A stretch of DNA of 64,000 nt from assembly GCA_963204745.1 (NCBI GenBank), contig CAUJHF010000017.1:62001-126000 (forward strand). Reading direction: 5' to 3'. This DNA comes from Pseudomonadota bacterium (lineage in GTDB: Bacteria; Pseudomonadota; Gammaproteobacteria; Steroidobacterales; GCA-2729495). Under the pieces are notes generated by a model. It was not told where the DNA came from, made no database searches, and saw only the letters and a list, made by a program, of their open reading frames with translations. Below, piece by piece: positions 53,972-64,000 of the stretch. A program made the position numbers and the translations under genes. Positions within the stretch are counted from its first letter, which is position 1, and every line of letters begins with the position of its first letter.

Positions 53972-55114
53972 TCAGATCGTGTCCTTGCGAAAGGGTACGT
54001 GCGCGCGGGCGCTGTCCATGTATTCATCGATATGCGCACGCTCACGCTCGAGGTAGTTGTCGATCGCTGCGGCGAACTGCGGATGTGAAAGCCAGTGGGC
54101 GGACCAGGTTTCTGTGGGTGCGAACCCGCGCGCGAGCTTGTGCTCCCCCTGGGTGCCGGGCTCGAAGCTTCGTAGCCCGTTGGCGATGCAATATTCGATT
54201 CCCTGGTAGTAGCAGGTTTCAAAGTGCAGGCTGTGGAAATTGCCGTTGCTGCCCCAGTAGCGACCGTAAAGTGTATCGGCGCTGCGATAACAGATCGCCA
54301 TTGCGACCGGCTCGCCATGCTGCCGGGCGAGTATCACCATCAGTTGATCCGGCAGGTTTGCCCCGATGCGCCGGAAGAAATCTTCGTTCAGGTAGGGGCT
54401 GCGACCGCGGTACAGAAAAGTGCTGGCATACAGCGGCATCAGTTGTTTCCAGAGGCCATGGTCGATTTCATGGCCGCTCAGGTGTTCAAAACTGATTCCC
54501 GCCTCGGCGACACGCCTGCGTTCGCGTCTGCTCTTCTTGCGCTTCTCGGCGGTGAAGGTACCCAGGAAATCATCAAAGCTCGCGTAGTGCTGATTGTGCC
54601 AATGAAACTGGCAGTCCTTGCGCGGCATCATGCCGGCAGCACCGAGCAGCGGCATTTCGGCCGGATCCGGAAACAGCAGGTGCAGGGACGAGGCGCCTGA
54701 CTGCCGCGTGAGCGCCAGAGCCGCGTCCAGCAGTTGCTGAGCGATTTCCGTCCGGTCTTCCCCGGGTGCATAAAGGAATCGCGTGCTGGTCGCCGGGGTA
54801 TAGGGCACGCAGGAGACGAGCTTCGGGTAGTAATGCAAACCGGAGCGGCGGTAGGCATCAGCCCAGGCCCAGTCGAAGACGAACTCGCCGAGCGAGTTCG
54901 TCTTGCGGTACAGGGGCATGGCGCCGGCGACCATTCCCTGATCGTCGCGAACCGTCAGATGGCAGGGTGTCCAGCCGGTTGCGCTGCAGACACAGCCGGA
55001 CTCTTCGAGGGCGAGGAGAAACTCATGGCGCAGGAAAGGATAGTTTGTGCCATGCAGGCGATTCCAGCTGGCCGCCGGAATTTCCGCAATGCTGGCGACG
55101 TTTTCGATCCGCAC
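53972..55114 (-). CDS. FemAB-like GNAT acyltransferase (DUF482/COG3146)
   Basis: 380-residue protein of the 'predicted N-acyltransferase' family related to FemAB/GNAT. Recognisable are GTNYPFLRHEFLLALEESG, the Trp/Tyr-rich FVFDWAWADAYRRSGLHYYPKLV, the Arg-rich FTAEKRKKSRRERRR, and the C-terminal GSNGNFHSLHFETCYYQGIEYCI with PGTQGEHKLARGF. Function unknown; family members may transfer amino acids or acyl groups. It sits between aat and trxB with 19- and 7-bp gaps, probably in one operon with aat and infA. Confidence 0.88.
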   Translation of the reverse strand: MRIENVASIAEIPAASWNRLHGTNYPFLRHEFLLALEESGCVCSATGWTPCHLTVRDDQGMVAGAMPLYRKTNSLGEFVFDWAWADAYRRSGLHYYPKLVSCVPYTPATSTRFLYAPGEDRTEIAQQLLDAALALTRQSGASSLHLLFPDPAEMPLLGAAGMMPRKDCQFHWHNQHYASFDDFLGTFTAEKRKKSRRERRRVAEAGISFEHLSGHEIDHGLWKQLMPLYASTFLYRGRSPYLNEDFFRRIGANLPDQLMVILARQHGEPVAMAICYRSADTLYGRYWGSNGNFHSLHFETCYYQGIEYCIANGLRSFEPGTQGEHKLARGFAPTETWSAHWLSHPQFAAAIDNYLERERAHIDEYMDSARAHVPFRKDTI

Positions 55115-55121
55115 CTGTCAT

Positions 55122-56093
<972 letters not shown>

Positions 56094-56144
56094 TTAGGCG
56101 AAGCTGTGCTGTCGCGGCAAAGTTGCCACGGCTCCTGTTGCGGC

Positions 56145-56171
56145 TTGCACCGAAGCCCTGTGCTGCTATGA
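56145..56171 (+). promoter_or_regulatory. Candidate ftsK promoter
   Basis: TTGCAC, 15-base spacer, TATGAT. The -10 is good, the spacing short. A start near 56178 would leave the track's TTG (56185) with almost no leader and supports a later ftsK start codon. Confidence 0.35.
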
Positions 56172-56244
56172 TCGGCTGCGCTAATTGCTTGACGGGCAGG
56201 CAGTTAGTTTTGTTGCTGTCGTATCACTGAAGCCGGGTAAAAGA

Positions 56245-58572
56245 GTGGGATCGGGCGCGTCCAGAGCAATCGGACTCGAGAACCGCGGCGTGGCCGCGCC
56301 GTTGACGCGCGTCATGCGCGAGTCGGCGCTGTGGGTGCTCGGTGCCGTTGCGCTCATCATGCTGGTGGCGCTGCTCAGTTACAGCAAGGACGACCCCGGT
56401 TTCAGTCATGCGGTCGATAATGGGCCGCTGCGCAACCAGATTGGTACGGTAGGTGCCTGGTTCGCGGATGTCGCCTTCAGCCTCTTCGGTGCGCCGGCCC
56501 TGCTGTTCCCCGCCATGGTGATGCTCGCCGGGTGGATTATCTTCAATGCACGCACCAGCCCGGAGCCCATTGATCGCACGTTGTTGCTGACCCGTGCTGC
56601 CGGCTTTGTGCTGACGCTGGCCAGCAGCTGCGCCCTCGCCGCACTGCATTTTTCAGCACCCGGCCTGCCCGCCACCGCCGGTGGCGGATTCGGCGAGTTG
56701 CTCGGCCGCTGGCTTGAGGCGGGTCTTGGCCTGCTGGGCGCAACGCTGCTTTTGCTGTCGGTCTGGCTGGCGGCGATATCGCTGTTCACGGGCCTGTCGT
56801 GGTTTGCGGTCATGGACCGGGTTGGCAAGATCGTACTCGACGGTATAGACCGCGGGCGCCAGCTGATCACGGATTTCCGCAGCCGGAGTGAAGGACAGCG
56901 CGCCCAGGAGGAACGACAGGAGACGGTCCGTAAAGAGCGCAGGAAGGTCGAGAAGAAGGTGCCGCCGCGTATCGAGCCCGTACTCGTACCAGCAGTGCCC
57001 AGTGTGCGCGCCCAGAAAGAGCGACAGGTGCCGCTGTTCGATGCTACTTCTGCACCGGGGGAGCTTCCGCCGCTGTCGCTGCTCGACGCGCCACACGAGC
57101 AGCCGCCCGGCTACACAAAGGAATCGCTGGAAGCGATGTCGCGGCTTGTGGAACTCAAGCTGAAGGACTTCGGCGTCGAGGTTGAAGTCGTTGCGGTGCA
57201 GCCCGGTCCGATAGTGACGCGCTTCGAGCTGGCTCCGGCGCCTGGTGTGAAAGTCAGCCAGATCAGTAATCTCTCCAAGGATCTGGCGCGTTCTCTGTCG
57301 GCGATCAGCGTGCGGGTCGTGGAAGTCATTCCCGGCAAGCCGACGGTCGGTCTCGAAATTCCGAATGAGACCCGCGAGATTGTCACGCTCGGCGAAATCC
57401 TGCGTTCGCAGGCCTATGAGGAGATGGCATCACCACTGACGCTCGCGCTCGGCAAGGATATCGGCGGCAAGTCGGTGGTGGCCGATCTGCAGCGCATGCC
57501 GCATCTGATGATTGCCGGCACCACCGGTTCGGGCAAGTCGGTGGGCATCAATGCGATGGTGCTGAGTCTGCTCTACAAGGCGCGTCCGCAGGACGTGCGC
57601 ATGATCATGATCGATCCGAAGATGCTTGAACTCTCCGTCTACGAGGGCATCCCGCATCTGCTGGCGCCGGTCGTGACCGACATGAAGGAGGCAGCCAATG
57701 CCCTGCGCTGGTGTGTGGCAGAGATGGAACGCCGCTATCGGCTGATGGCGGCGCTCGGCGTGCGCAATCTGTCGGGTTTCAACCGCAAGGTGACGCAGGC
57801 TGCCGACAAGGGTGAGCCGATTCCAGATCCGCTGATCGGTACCGAATTTGCACCAAAGCCAATGCTGGACGGGTCTGTACCGGTTCTGACCACGCTGCCG
57901 CAGATCGTGGTCGTGATTGACGAGTTGGCGGACATGATGATGGTCGTCGGCAAGAAGGTTGAGGAGCTGATCACGCGGTTGGCGCAAAAGGCGCGCGCTT
58001 CCGGTATGCACATGATCATCGCTACACAGCGGCCTTCGGTGGATGTGATCACCGGGCTCATCAAGGCAAATATTCCCACGCGAATTGCGTTTCAGGTATC
58101 GGCAAAGGTCGATTCGCGCACGATTCTCGACCAGAGTGGCGCTGAGTGCCTGCTGGGTCACGGCGACATGCTGTTTCTCCCGCCCGGCACGGGTATGCCG
58201 CTGCGGGTACACGGCGCCTTCGTCTCGGACCAGGAGGTGCACCGGGTGGTATCTGCGCTCAAGGGCGCTGGTGCCCCGGTTTACGTTGACGAAATCACTG
58301 AAGGTCCGGCAATGGCGATCCCGGGCATCTCCGGCGAGGCGGCCACCACCATGGAAGCCGATGGTGAGGCGGATGCACTGTACGACCAGGCGGTGCGGAT
58401 CGTTGCCGAGACCCGACGCGCATCGGTCTCCGGCATACAACGACGTCTCAAGATCGGTTACAACCGGGCAGCGCGGCTCGTCGAGACCATGGAAGCAGCT
58501 GGCCTCGTCGGTCCCCTGCAGTCGAACGGGTTTCGGGAAGTGCTGGCGCCGCCACCGGCTGATGACGACTGA
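56245..58572 (+). CDS. ftsK: DNA translocase FtsK
   Basis: Divisome-anchored DNA pump that segregates chromosome termini and activates XerCD. Start uncertain: GTG 56245 (775 residues) is my choice; TTG 56185 and ATG 56314 are alternatives. Four N-terminal membrane helices ([80 protein letters not shown]), a short linker, alpha/beta motor with Walker [15 protein letters not shown] near residue 425 and Walker [14 protein letters not shown], and the gamma winged-helix ([24 protein letters not shown]). The linker is short compared with E. coli FtsK (1329 residues). Confidence 0.93.
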   Translation: MGSGASRAIGLENRGVAAPLTRVMRESALWVLGAVALIMLVALLSYSKDDPGFSHAVDNGPLRNQIGTVGAWFADVAFSLFGAPALLFPAMVMLAGWIIFNARTSPEPIDRTLLLTRAAGFVLTLASSCALAALHFSAPGLPATAGGGFGELLGRWLEAGLGLLGATLLLLSVWLAAISLFTGLSWFAVMDRVGKIVLDGIDRGRQLITDFRSRSEGQRAQEERQETVRKERRKVEKKVPPRIEPVLVPAVPSVRAQKERQVPLFDATSAPGELPPLSLLDAPHEQPPGYTKESLEAMSRLVELKLKDFGVEVEVVAVQPGPIVTRFELAPAPGVKVSQISNLSKDLARSLSAISVRVVEVIPGKPTVGLEIPNETREIVTLGEILRSQAYEEMASPLTLALGKDIGGKSVVADLQRMPHLMIAGTTGSGKSVGINAMVLSLLYKARPQDVRMIMIDPKMLELSVYEGIPHLLAPVVTDMKEAANALRWCVAEMERRYRLMAALGVRNLSGFNRKVTQAADKGEPIPDPLIGTEFAPKPMLDGSVPVLTTLPQIVVVIDELADMMMVVGKKVEELITRLAQKARASGMHMIIATQRPSVDVITGLIKANIPTRIAFQVSAKVDSRTILDQSGAECLLGHGDMLFLPPGTGMPLRVHGAFVSDQEVHRVVSALKGAGAPVYVDEITEGPAMAIPGISGEAATTMEADGEADALYDQAVRIVAETRRASVSGIQRRLKIGYNRAARLVETMEAAGLVGPLQSNGFREVLAPPPADDD

Positions 58573-58587
58573 CGGACTTCCTGGCGC

Positions 58588-59232
58588 ATGATCCGGGCCA
58601 CTTTCCTGCTGTGCTGTGCGCTCGTCTGTGCGCCGGGCAGCGCTGCGGCTGCGGTCAGTGGGGAAGATCCCGGCCTGCAACGTCTGCGCAATTTCCTGAC
58701 CGGGGTCACAACCCTGCGCGCTGATTTCCGGCAGCGCGTCGTCGATTCTCGCCAGCAGATCGTTGAAGATTCCAGCGGCCGGGTCCTCATGCAGCGCCCC
58801 GGACGGTTCCGCTGGGATTATCAGCAACCCTATGCGCGCGTGATCGTCGCTGACGGTACCAGGCTCTGGCTTTATGAAGCTGACCTGGAGCAGGTCGTCA
58901 TCCGGCGGCTGCAAACCGGGATTGGCGATACACCGGCAGCGCTGCTGACCGGGAAAGAGAATGTGCTGGAGCGTTTCGATGTCGGCAAGTCATGGCAGGC
59001 TGACGGATTGCAGTGGATTTCACTGGTGCCGAAAGCTGCCGATGGAGATTTTTCTGCCGTGCGGCTCGGCTTTGACGGGCCCAGACTCGTGAACCTGGAA
59101 ATCGACGACCGGCTGGGTCAGCAGACTCAGCTGGAATTTTCCCGCATCGAGATCAATCCGCGACTGGACGACAAGAGCTTCAGTTTCGACATCCCGCCCG
59201 GTGCGGATGTCATCGACGACAGCGCGCTGTGA
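58588..59232 (+). CDS. lolA: Outer-membrane lipoprotein carrier protein LolA
   Basis: Periplasmic chaperone that takes lipoproteins from LolCDE to LolB. 214 residues with a signal peptide ([17 protein letters not shown]), then the LolA domain: [60 protein letters not shown], ending [12 protein letters not shown]. 15 bp downstream of ftsK and overlapping the next gene by four bases (GTGA). Complements the lolC-E-D cluster at 17-20 kb. Confidence 0.95.
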   Translation: MIRATFLLCCALVCAPGSAAAAVSGEDPGLQRLRNFLTGVTTLRADFRQRVVDSRQQIVEDSSGRVLMQRPGRFRWDYQQPYARVIVADGTRLWLYEADLEQVVIRRLQTGIGDTPAALLTGKENVLERFDVGKSWQADGLQWISLVPKAADGDFSAVRLGFDGPRLVNLEIDDRLGQQTQLEFSRIEINPRLDDKSFSFDIPPGADVIDDSAL

Positions 59233-59639
59233 CTTCCGTACTGCTGCCGCTGCGCTATGCGCATGTCTGGACAACTCTCGGTGGCATGTTGCTCGCTGTC
59301 ATCCTGATTCTGGCCCTGATGCCCAACCCGCCGCCGTTGCCGTTTGCTTACAACGACAAGACCACACATGCGCTGGCCTTCATGGCGTTGATGGTCTGGT
59401 TTTCCGGTGTTATCGAGATGCGGCGTCTGCCGATGCTTGCGATCTGCCTGGTGGCCTACGGCGTGCTGATCGAGTTGTTGCAGAGCCTTACGGAGTCCCG
59501 TCAGCCCGAACTGCTGGATGTGGGCGCCGACGTCGCCGGCATTCTGCTAGGCTGGATTCTTGCCATCGCCGGTCTGCGGCGCTGGTGCGTATGGCTGGAG
59601 TCGGGTCTTCAAGCATGGCGGGCAAACGAAAAGCGCTGA
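59229..59639 (+). CDS. VanZ-like membrane protein
   Basis: 136-residue membrane protein with a VanZ-like fold: [41 protein letters not shown] (the ND(K)xxH motif), [18 protein letters not shown] and [18 protein letters not shown]. Function unknown outside glycopeptide resistance; there is no van cluster here, so resistance is not implied. GTG start overlaps the lolA stop; its end overlaps rarA by 25 bases. Confidence 0.85.
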   Translation: MTSVLLPLRYAHVWTTLGGMLLAVILILALMPNPPPLPFAYNDKTTHALAFMALMVWFSGVIEMRRLPMLAICLVAYGVLIELLQSLTESRQPELLDVGADVAGILLGWILAIAGLRRWCVWLESGLQAWRANEKR

Positions 59640-60997
59640 GCGATCCGGCTCCCGGCAATGAAGCAAACTGGCGACCGCTGGCTGACCGGATGCGACCGCG
59701 GACACTGGCCGAGGTCGCCGGGCAGGCGCAGTTGCTCGCCGCGGGAAAGCCGCTTGCGTACCTGCTGGCGGGCAGTGTCGGCGGTGCGCCAAAGGCACTG
59801 CATTCAGTTGTCCTGTGGGGCCCCCCCGGTACCGGTAAAACGACGATTGCCAGGCTGATCGCGGCTGCCAGCGGCGCGCATTTTGTAGCCCTTTCGGCCG
59901 TCATGGCAGGCGTCAAGGATGTGCGTGAGGCGGTGGCGCTTGCACAGGCTGACCGCAGCCAGCCGACCGTGCTGTTCCTCGATGAAGTGCATCGCTTCAA
60001 CAAGGCGCAGCAGGATGCATTTCTGCCCTATGTCGAAGACGGTACGCTGATCTTTATCGGTGCCACCACCGAAAACCCGTCTTTTGCACTCAATAACGCG
60101 CTTTTGTCCCGGGCGCGGGTTTGCGTGCTTGGGCCGTTGTCCGATGCAGATCTCCTGACCATCCTTTACCGGGCGATGGCCGACAGGGAGCGGGGGCTTG
60201 GTGCAACCGGTCTGGTCGCGGGTGAAGCCGAACTCCTGCAGATTGCTCAGGGCGCCGATGGCGATGCAAGGCGCGCGCTCAATCTGCTCGAGCTGGCTGC
60301 AGACCTGGCTCTTGCCCAGACAGAAGAGGGCGCCGCAGTGACGCTGACGCCTGCAGTCCTGGCGGCTGCTCTGGCCGGCAGTTATCGTCGCTTCGATCGT
60401 CAGGGCGATGTGTTCTACGAGCAGATCTCGGCGCTGCACAAATCGGTGCGTGGCTCCGATCCCGATGCCTCGCTCTACTGGCTGGCGCGCATGCTTGATG
60501 GCGGCTGTGACCCTGCCTACGTGGCCCGCCGTATCGTGCGCATGGCCAGCGAGGACATCGGCAACGCTGATCCGCGCGGCCTCACCCTGGCTCTCGAAGC
60601 CTGGCAGGCTTACGAGCGGCTCGGCACACCGGAGGGCGAGCTGGCGCTGGCGCAGGCCGTCGTTTTTCTCGCCTGTGCGGCAAAGAGCAATGCGGTGTAT
60701 CGGGCCTGGCAAGCGGCGCAGGCTGATGTTCGCACGCATGGCAGCCAGGAGGTTCCTCTTGAGCTGCGCAATGCCCCGACCGCACTGATGCGCGAACTGG
60801 GTCATGGCAAGGGCTATCGCTATGCTCACGATGAGCCCGACGGCTTTGCGGCAGGCGCCCGCTATTTCCCTGAGGGACTCGGCCAGCGCAGCTACTATGA
60901 GCCGGTCGACCGCGGGCTCGAGATCAGGATTGCGGAGAAGCTCGCGACCTTCAGGGCGCGCAACCTGGCCGCCCGAAAGCCACCAACGAAGTCCTGA
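59615..60997 (+). CDS. rarA: Replication-associated recombination protein RarA (MgsA)
   Basis: AAA+ clamp-loader-like ATPase acting at stalled forks, 460 residues. ATG 59615 ([33 protein letters not shown]) is chosen; ATG 59591 is eight codons upstream. Walker [10 protein letters not shown], Walker [21 protein letters not shown], sensor 1 [11 protein letters not shown], and the RarA-specific C-terminal [14 protein letters not shown] and [22 protein letters not shown]. Next to lolA and serS as in E. coli and Pseudomonas. Confidence 0.96.
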   Translation: MAGKRKALSDPAPGNEANWRPLADRMRPRTLAEVAGQAQLLAAGKPLAYLLAGSVGGAPKALHSVVLWGPPGTGKTTIARLIAAASGAHFVALSAVMAGVKDVREAVALAQADRSQPTVLFLDEVHRFNKAQQDAFLPYVEDGTLIFIGATTENPSFALNNALLSRARVCVLGPLSDADLLTILYRAMADRERGLGATGLVAGEAELLQIAQGADGDARRALNLLELAADLALAQTEEGAAVTLTPAVLAAALAGSYRRFDRQGDVFYEQISALHKSVRGSDPDASLYWLARMLDGGCDPAYVARRIVRMASEDIGNADPRGLTLALEAWQAYERLGTPEGELALAQAVVFLACAAKSNAVYRAWQAAQADVRTHGSQEVPLELRNAPTALMRELGHGKGYRYAHDEPDGFAAGARYFPEGLGQRSYYEPVDRGLEIRIAEKLATFRARNLAARKPPTKS

Positions 60998-61028
60998 AGC
61001 CGGGCTCGTGCGCCGGAGCGCGGTGTAA

Positions 61029-62354
<1,326 letters not shown>

Positions 62355-62461
62355 ACCGGACTGGACGGCAGGGCACCCGCTCCGGGGGCAGCCTCGCCGT
62401 CGCGGACTTCGGCGGCTTGCTCGGCTGGCTCGGCTGGCTTGGTATCGCCGTGCTGAATGCC

Positions 62462-64000
62462 ATGCAGTTGTCGCCAGCGGAGTTGCCGGACTTGTCATAC
62501 CCGAAAGCACGCCGTGTCGAACAGGTCGACATCTACCATGGAGTAGAGGTCGCCGATCCCTGGCGCTGGATGGAAAGTTCCGGCTCTGCTGAAGTTCAGG
62601 CCTGGGTGCTTGCGCAGAATGTGCTCACCGAGCGGTATGTCGCAGCACTTCCTGCCCGTGCGCACTTTGCGGCGCGCCTGCGTGCGCTGCTCGATCACGA
62701 GCGCATGGGTCTGCCGGATCGTGAGGGTGGCGTGTATGCCTGGACCTGGAATCCGGGTCAGGCCGAACAGGATGTGCTGCGCGTGGCGCGTGACCCCGCA
62801 GATGCCGGCACGGTCTTGATTGACCCGGCCAGCTTCAACGCGGATGGCACGGTGTCTCTAGGTGATTTCAAGCTGAGCCCGGACGGCAGCCTGGTGGCCT
62901 ACAGCCTGTCGGACGGCGGCAGTGACTGGAAGACCTGGCGTGTGCGTGATACCGCTACCGGGCGTGATAGCGACGATGTGCTGGCCGGCACCAAATTCAC
63001 GCCGGTCAGCTGGTCACGGAACGGATCCGGTTTTTTCTACAGCCGTTACCCGCAGCACGCGGGGGATGATGGCGAACTGCATTACGATGACAGCCAGCAG
63101 GTCGCCGTCTACTACCATCGTCTCGGTACCACGCAGGCAGCTGACCGGCAGGTCTATGCGATCAACGACCATCCCACACGCGATCCCTATCCCCAGGTCA
63201 CCGCCGACGGAAGATTCCTGATCATCAGCGTTGAAGACGGGTATGTCACGAACGGTGTCTACTATCAGCGCCTTGATGATCCACACGTAAGCAGTGCGGT
63301 AATCCGGCTGCTCGATCGCTGGGATGGGCGCTATGACTTCCTCGGCGCCGAGGGGGAGGACTTCTATTTCCTGAGTACACGATCAGCACCACTGGGCCGG
63401 ATCATTGCCGTGCATCTGGGCGCGCCAGAGCCGGGCAACTGGCGCGAGGTGGTGCCTGAATCATCCGCAGCGATCGCTTCGGCGGCGCTGATCGGCAAAC
63501 GTCTCGTTATCGAGTATGTGCAGGACGCGCATGCCGAACTCCGACTGTACAAGCTGAACGGCGAGCCGGCCGCCGACGTGAAGTTGCCTGGGCAGGGCAG
63601 TGTGGCGGGTTTTCCCGGTACGCCGGATGATCCGGAGACGTTCTGGTCCTATACCGACTTCACGACACCGCGTGCGATCTGGCGGCTGAATACCGCAACG
63701 GGTGCAGTCACCGCCCTGCGTGCCAACCGGCAGGACATCGATCCAGGTCGCTTCACAACGCGGCAGGTGTTCTACACCAGTCGCGATGGCACCCGCGTGC
63801 CCATGTCGATCGTATATCGCAAGGATCTGGTGCTGAATGGACAGCAGCCGACCGTGCTCTATGGCTACGGAGGTTTCAATGTCTCGCTGATGCCGGCCTT
63901 TTCTGCGGCACGCATGGCCTGGATCGAAGCCGGCGGCATTTACGCACAGGCCAACCTGCGCGGCGGTGGCGAGTATGGCGAGGCCTGGCACCTGGCTGGC
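62462..64000 (+). CDS. Prolyl oligopeptidase family serine protease (S9A), 3' truncated by window edge
   Basis: Not on the ORF track because it has no stop before the window ends. From ATG 62462 at least 513 residues are visible: SYPKARRVEQVDIYHGVEVADPWRWME, then the seven-bladed propeller domain (FKLSPDGSLVAYSLSDGGSDWKT, FTPVSWSRNGSGFFYSRYP, DHPTRDPYPQVTADGRFLIIS), and the start of the hydrolase domain (VLYGYGGFNVSLMPAFS, YAQANLRGGGEYGEAWH). The catalytic Ser lies beyond the window. The frame is open upstream to a TTG at 62351 overlapping the serS stop; the added LLGWLGWLGIAVLNA could be a signal peptide. Confidence 0.9.
   Translation, partial: MQLSPAELPDLSYPKARRVEQVDIYHGVEVADPWRWMESSGSAEVQAWVLAQNVLTERYVAALPARAHFAARLRALLDHERMGLPDREGGVYAWTWNPGQAEQDVLRVARDPADAGTVLIDPASFNADGTVSLGDFKLSPDGSLVAYSLSDGGSDWKTWRVRDTATGRDSDDVLAGTKFTPVSWSRNGSGFFYSRYPQHAGDDGELHYDDSQQVAVYYHRLGTTQAADRQVYAINDHPTRDPYPQVTADGRFLIISVEDGYVTNGVYYQRLDDPHVSSAVIRLLDRWDGRYDFLGAEGEDFYFLSTRSAPLGRIIAVHLGAPEPGNWREVVPESSAAIASAALIGKRLVIEYVQDAHAELRLYKLNGEPAADVKLPGQGSVAGFPGTPDDPETFWSYTDFTTPRAIWRLNTATGAVTALRANRQDIDPGRFTTRQVFYTSRDGTRVPMSIVYRKDLVLNGQQPTVLYGYGGFNVSLMPAFSAARMAWIEAGGIYAQANLRGGGEYGEAWHLAG

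Noticed and set aside
56189-56227. TTGACG upstream of ftsK as a -35 box
   Set aside because: No -10-like hexamer at 16-18 bases; the next TATCAC is 27 bases away.
57430-58914. 494-codon minus-strand frame across ftsK and lolA
   Set aside because: Shadow of ftsK: His-rich, low-complexity translation without domains; FtsK and LolA motifs on the plus strand are unambiguous.
59229-59639. Glycopeptide-resistance gene vanZ
   Set aside because: Only the VanZ-like fold is present; no vanH/A/X or regulator nearby, and such proteins are common in Gram-negative genomes without resistance.

Overview
The window is a gene-dense, GC-rich stretch of a chromosome from a non-enteric gammaproteobacterium. Nearly every block (sigma-E to pdxJ, nagZ to the MTI phosphorylase, mfd to rne, yceD-rpmF-plsX, clpSA-infA-aat-trxB-ftsK-lolA-rarA-serS) has the order I recall from Pseudomonas and Xanthomonas-type genomes, but several usual members are missing. 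The combination of fabH behind plsX, two tandem lolC/lolE permeases and a lexA-imuA-imuB-dnaE2 operon argues for a free-living lineage outside Enterobacterales. I cannot name the species. I see no phage, insertion sequence, CRISPR array, tRNA or rRNA, and no gene island with foreign composition.

Layout. 1-2423: envelope-stress sigma-E (rpoE, 5' cut off), anti-sigma rseA, rseB and a glutaredoxin-like gene. 2424-7103: lepB, a DUF4845 gene and the overlapping chain rnc-era-recO-pdxJ-acpS. 7111-12084: a PolB-type exonuclease, rlmD, a leaderless L,D-transpeptidase-like gene coupled to nagZ, a hypoxanthine phosphoribosyltransferase and methylthioinosine phosphorylase. 12274-17091: a degenerate GGDEF protein, mfd and a small exported protein. 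17238-28725: lipoprotein sorting (lolC, lolE, lolD), DUF2062, comEC, exbB-exbD, msbA, lpxK, kdsB and a low-molecular-weight phosphatase. 28800-37387: rne with a long structured leader, rluC, maf, yceD-rpmF-plsX-fabH and an exported L,D-transpeptidase. 37465-43791: an Lpp-type lipoprotein, then the SOS mutagenesis operon lexA-imuA-imuB-dnaE2 behind two LexA boxes. 43816-50011: a small acidic protein of unknown role and type II secretion genes gspF, E, D, C. 50278-64000: clpS-clpA, infA, aat, a FemAB-like acyltransferase, trxB, ftsK, lolA, a VanZ-like gene, rarA, serS and the 5' part of a prolyl oligopeptidase.

The themes are envelope biogenesis and its surveillance (sigma-E, signal peptidase, Lol system, LPS transport, Lpp attachment, peptidoglycan recycling), RNA processing (RNase III, RNase E, RluC, RlmD) and DNA-damage response (Mfd, RecO, LexA, ImuA/ImuB/DnaE2, RarA, FtsK). 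I did not find a wholly new system. The best second-look items are the hairpin-rich rne leader, a strong promoter that would make the yceD mRNA nearly leaderless, an ImuB that appears to lack part of its N-terminal polymerase fold, a GspE without its tetracysteine motif, a cytoplasmic YkuD protein coupled to NagZ, and an Lpp/L,D-transpeptidase pair sharing one bidirectional terminator.
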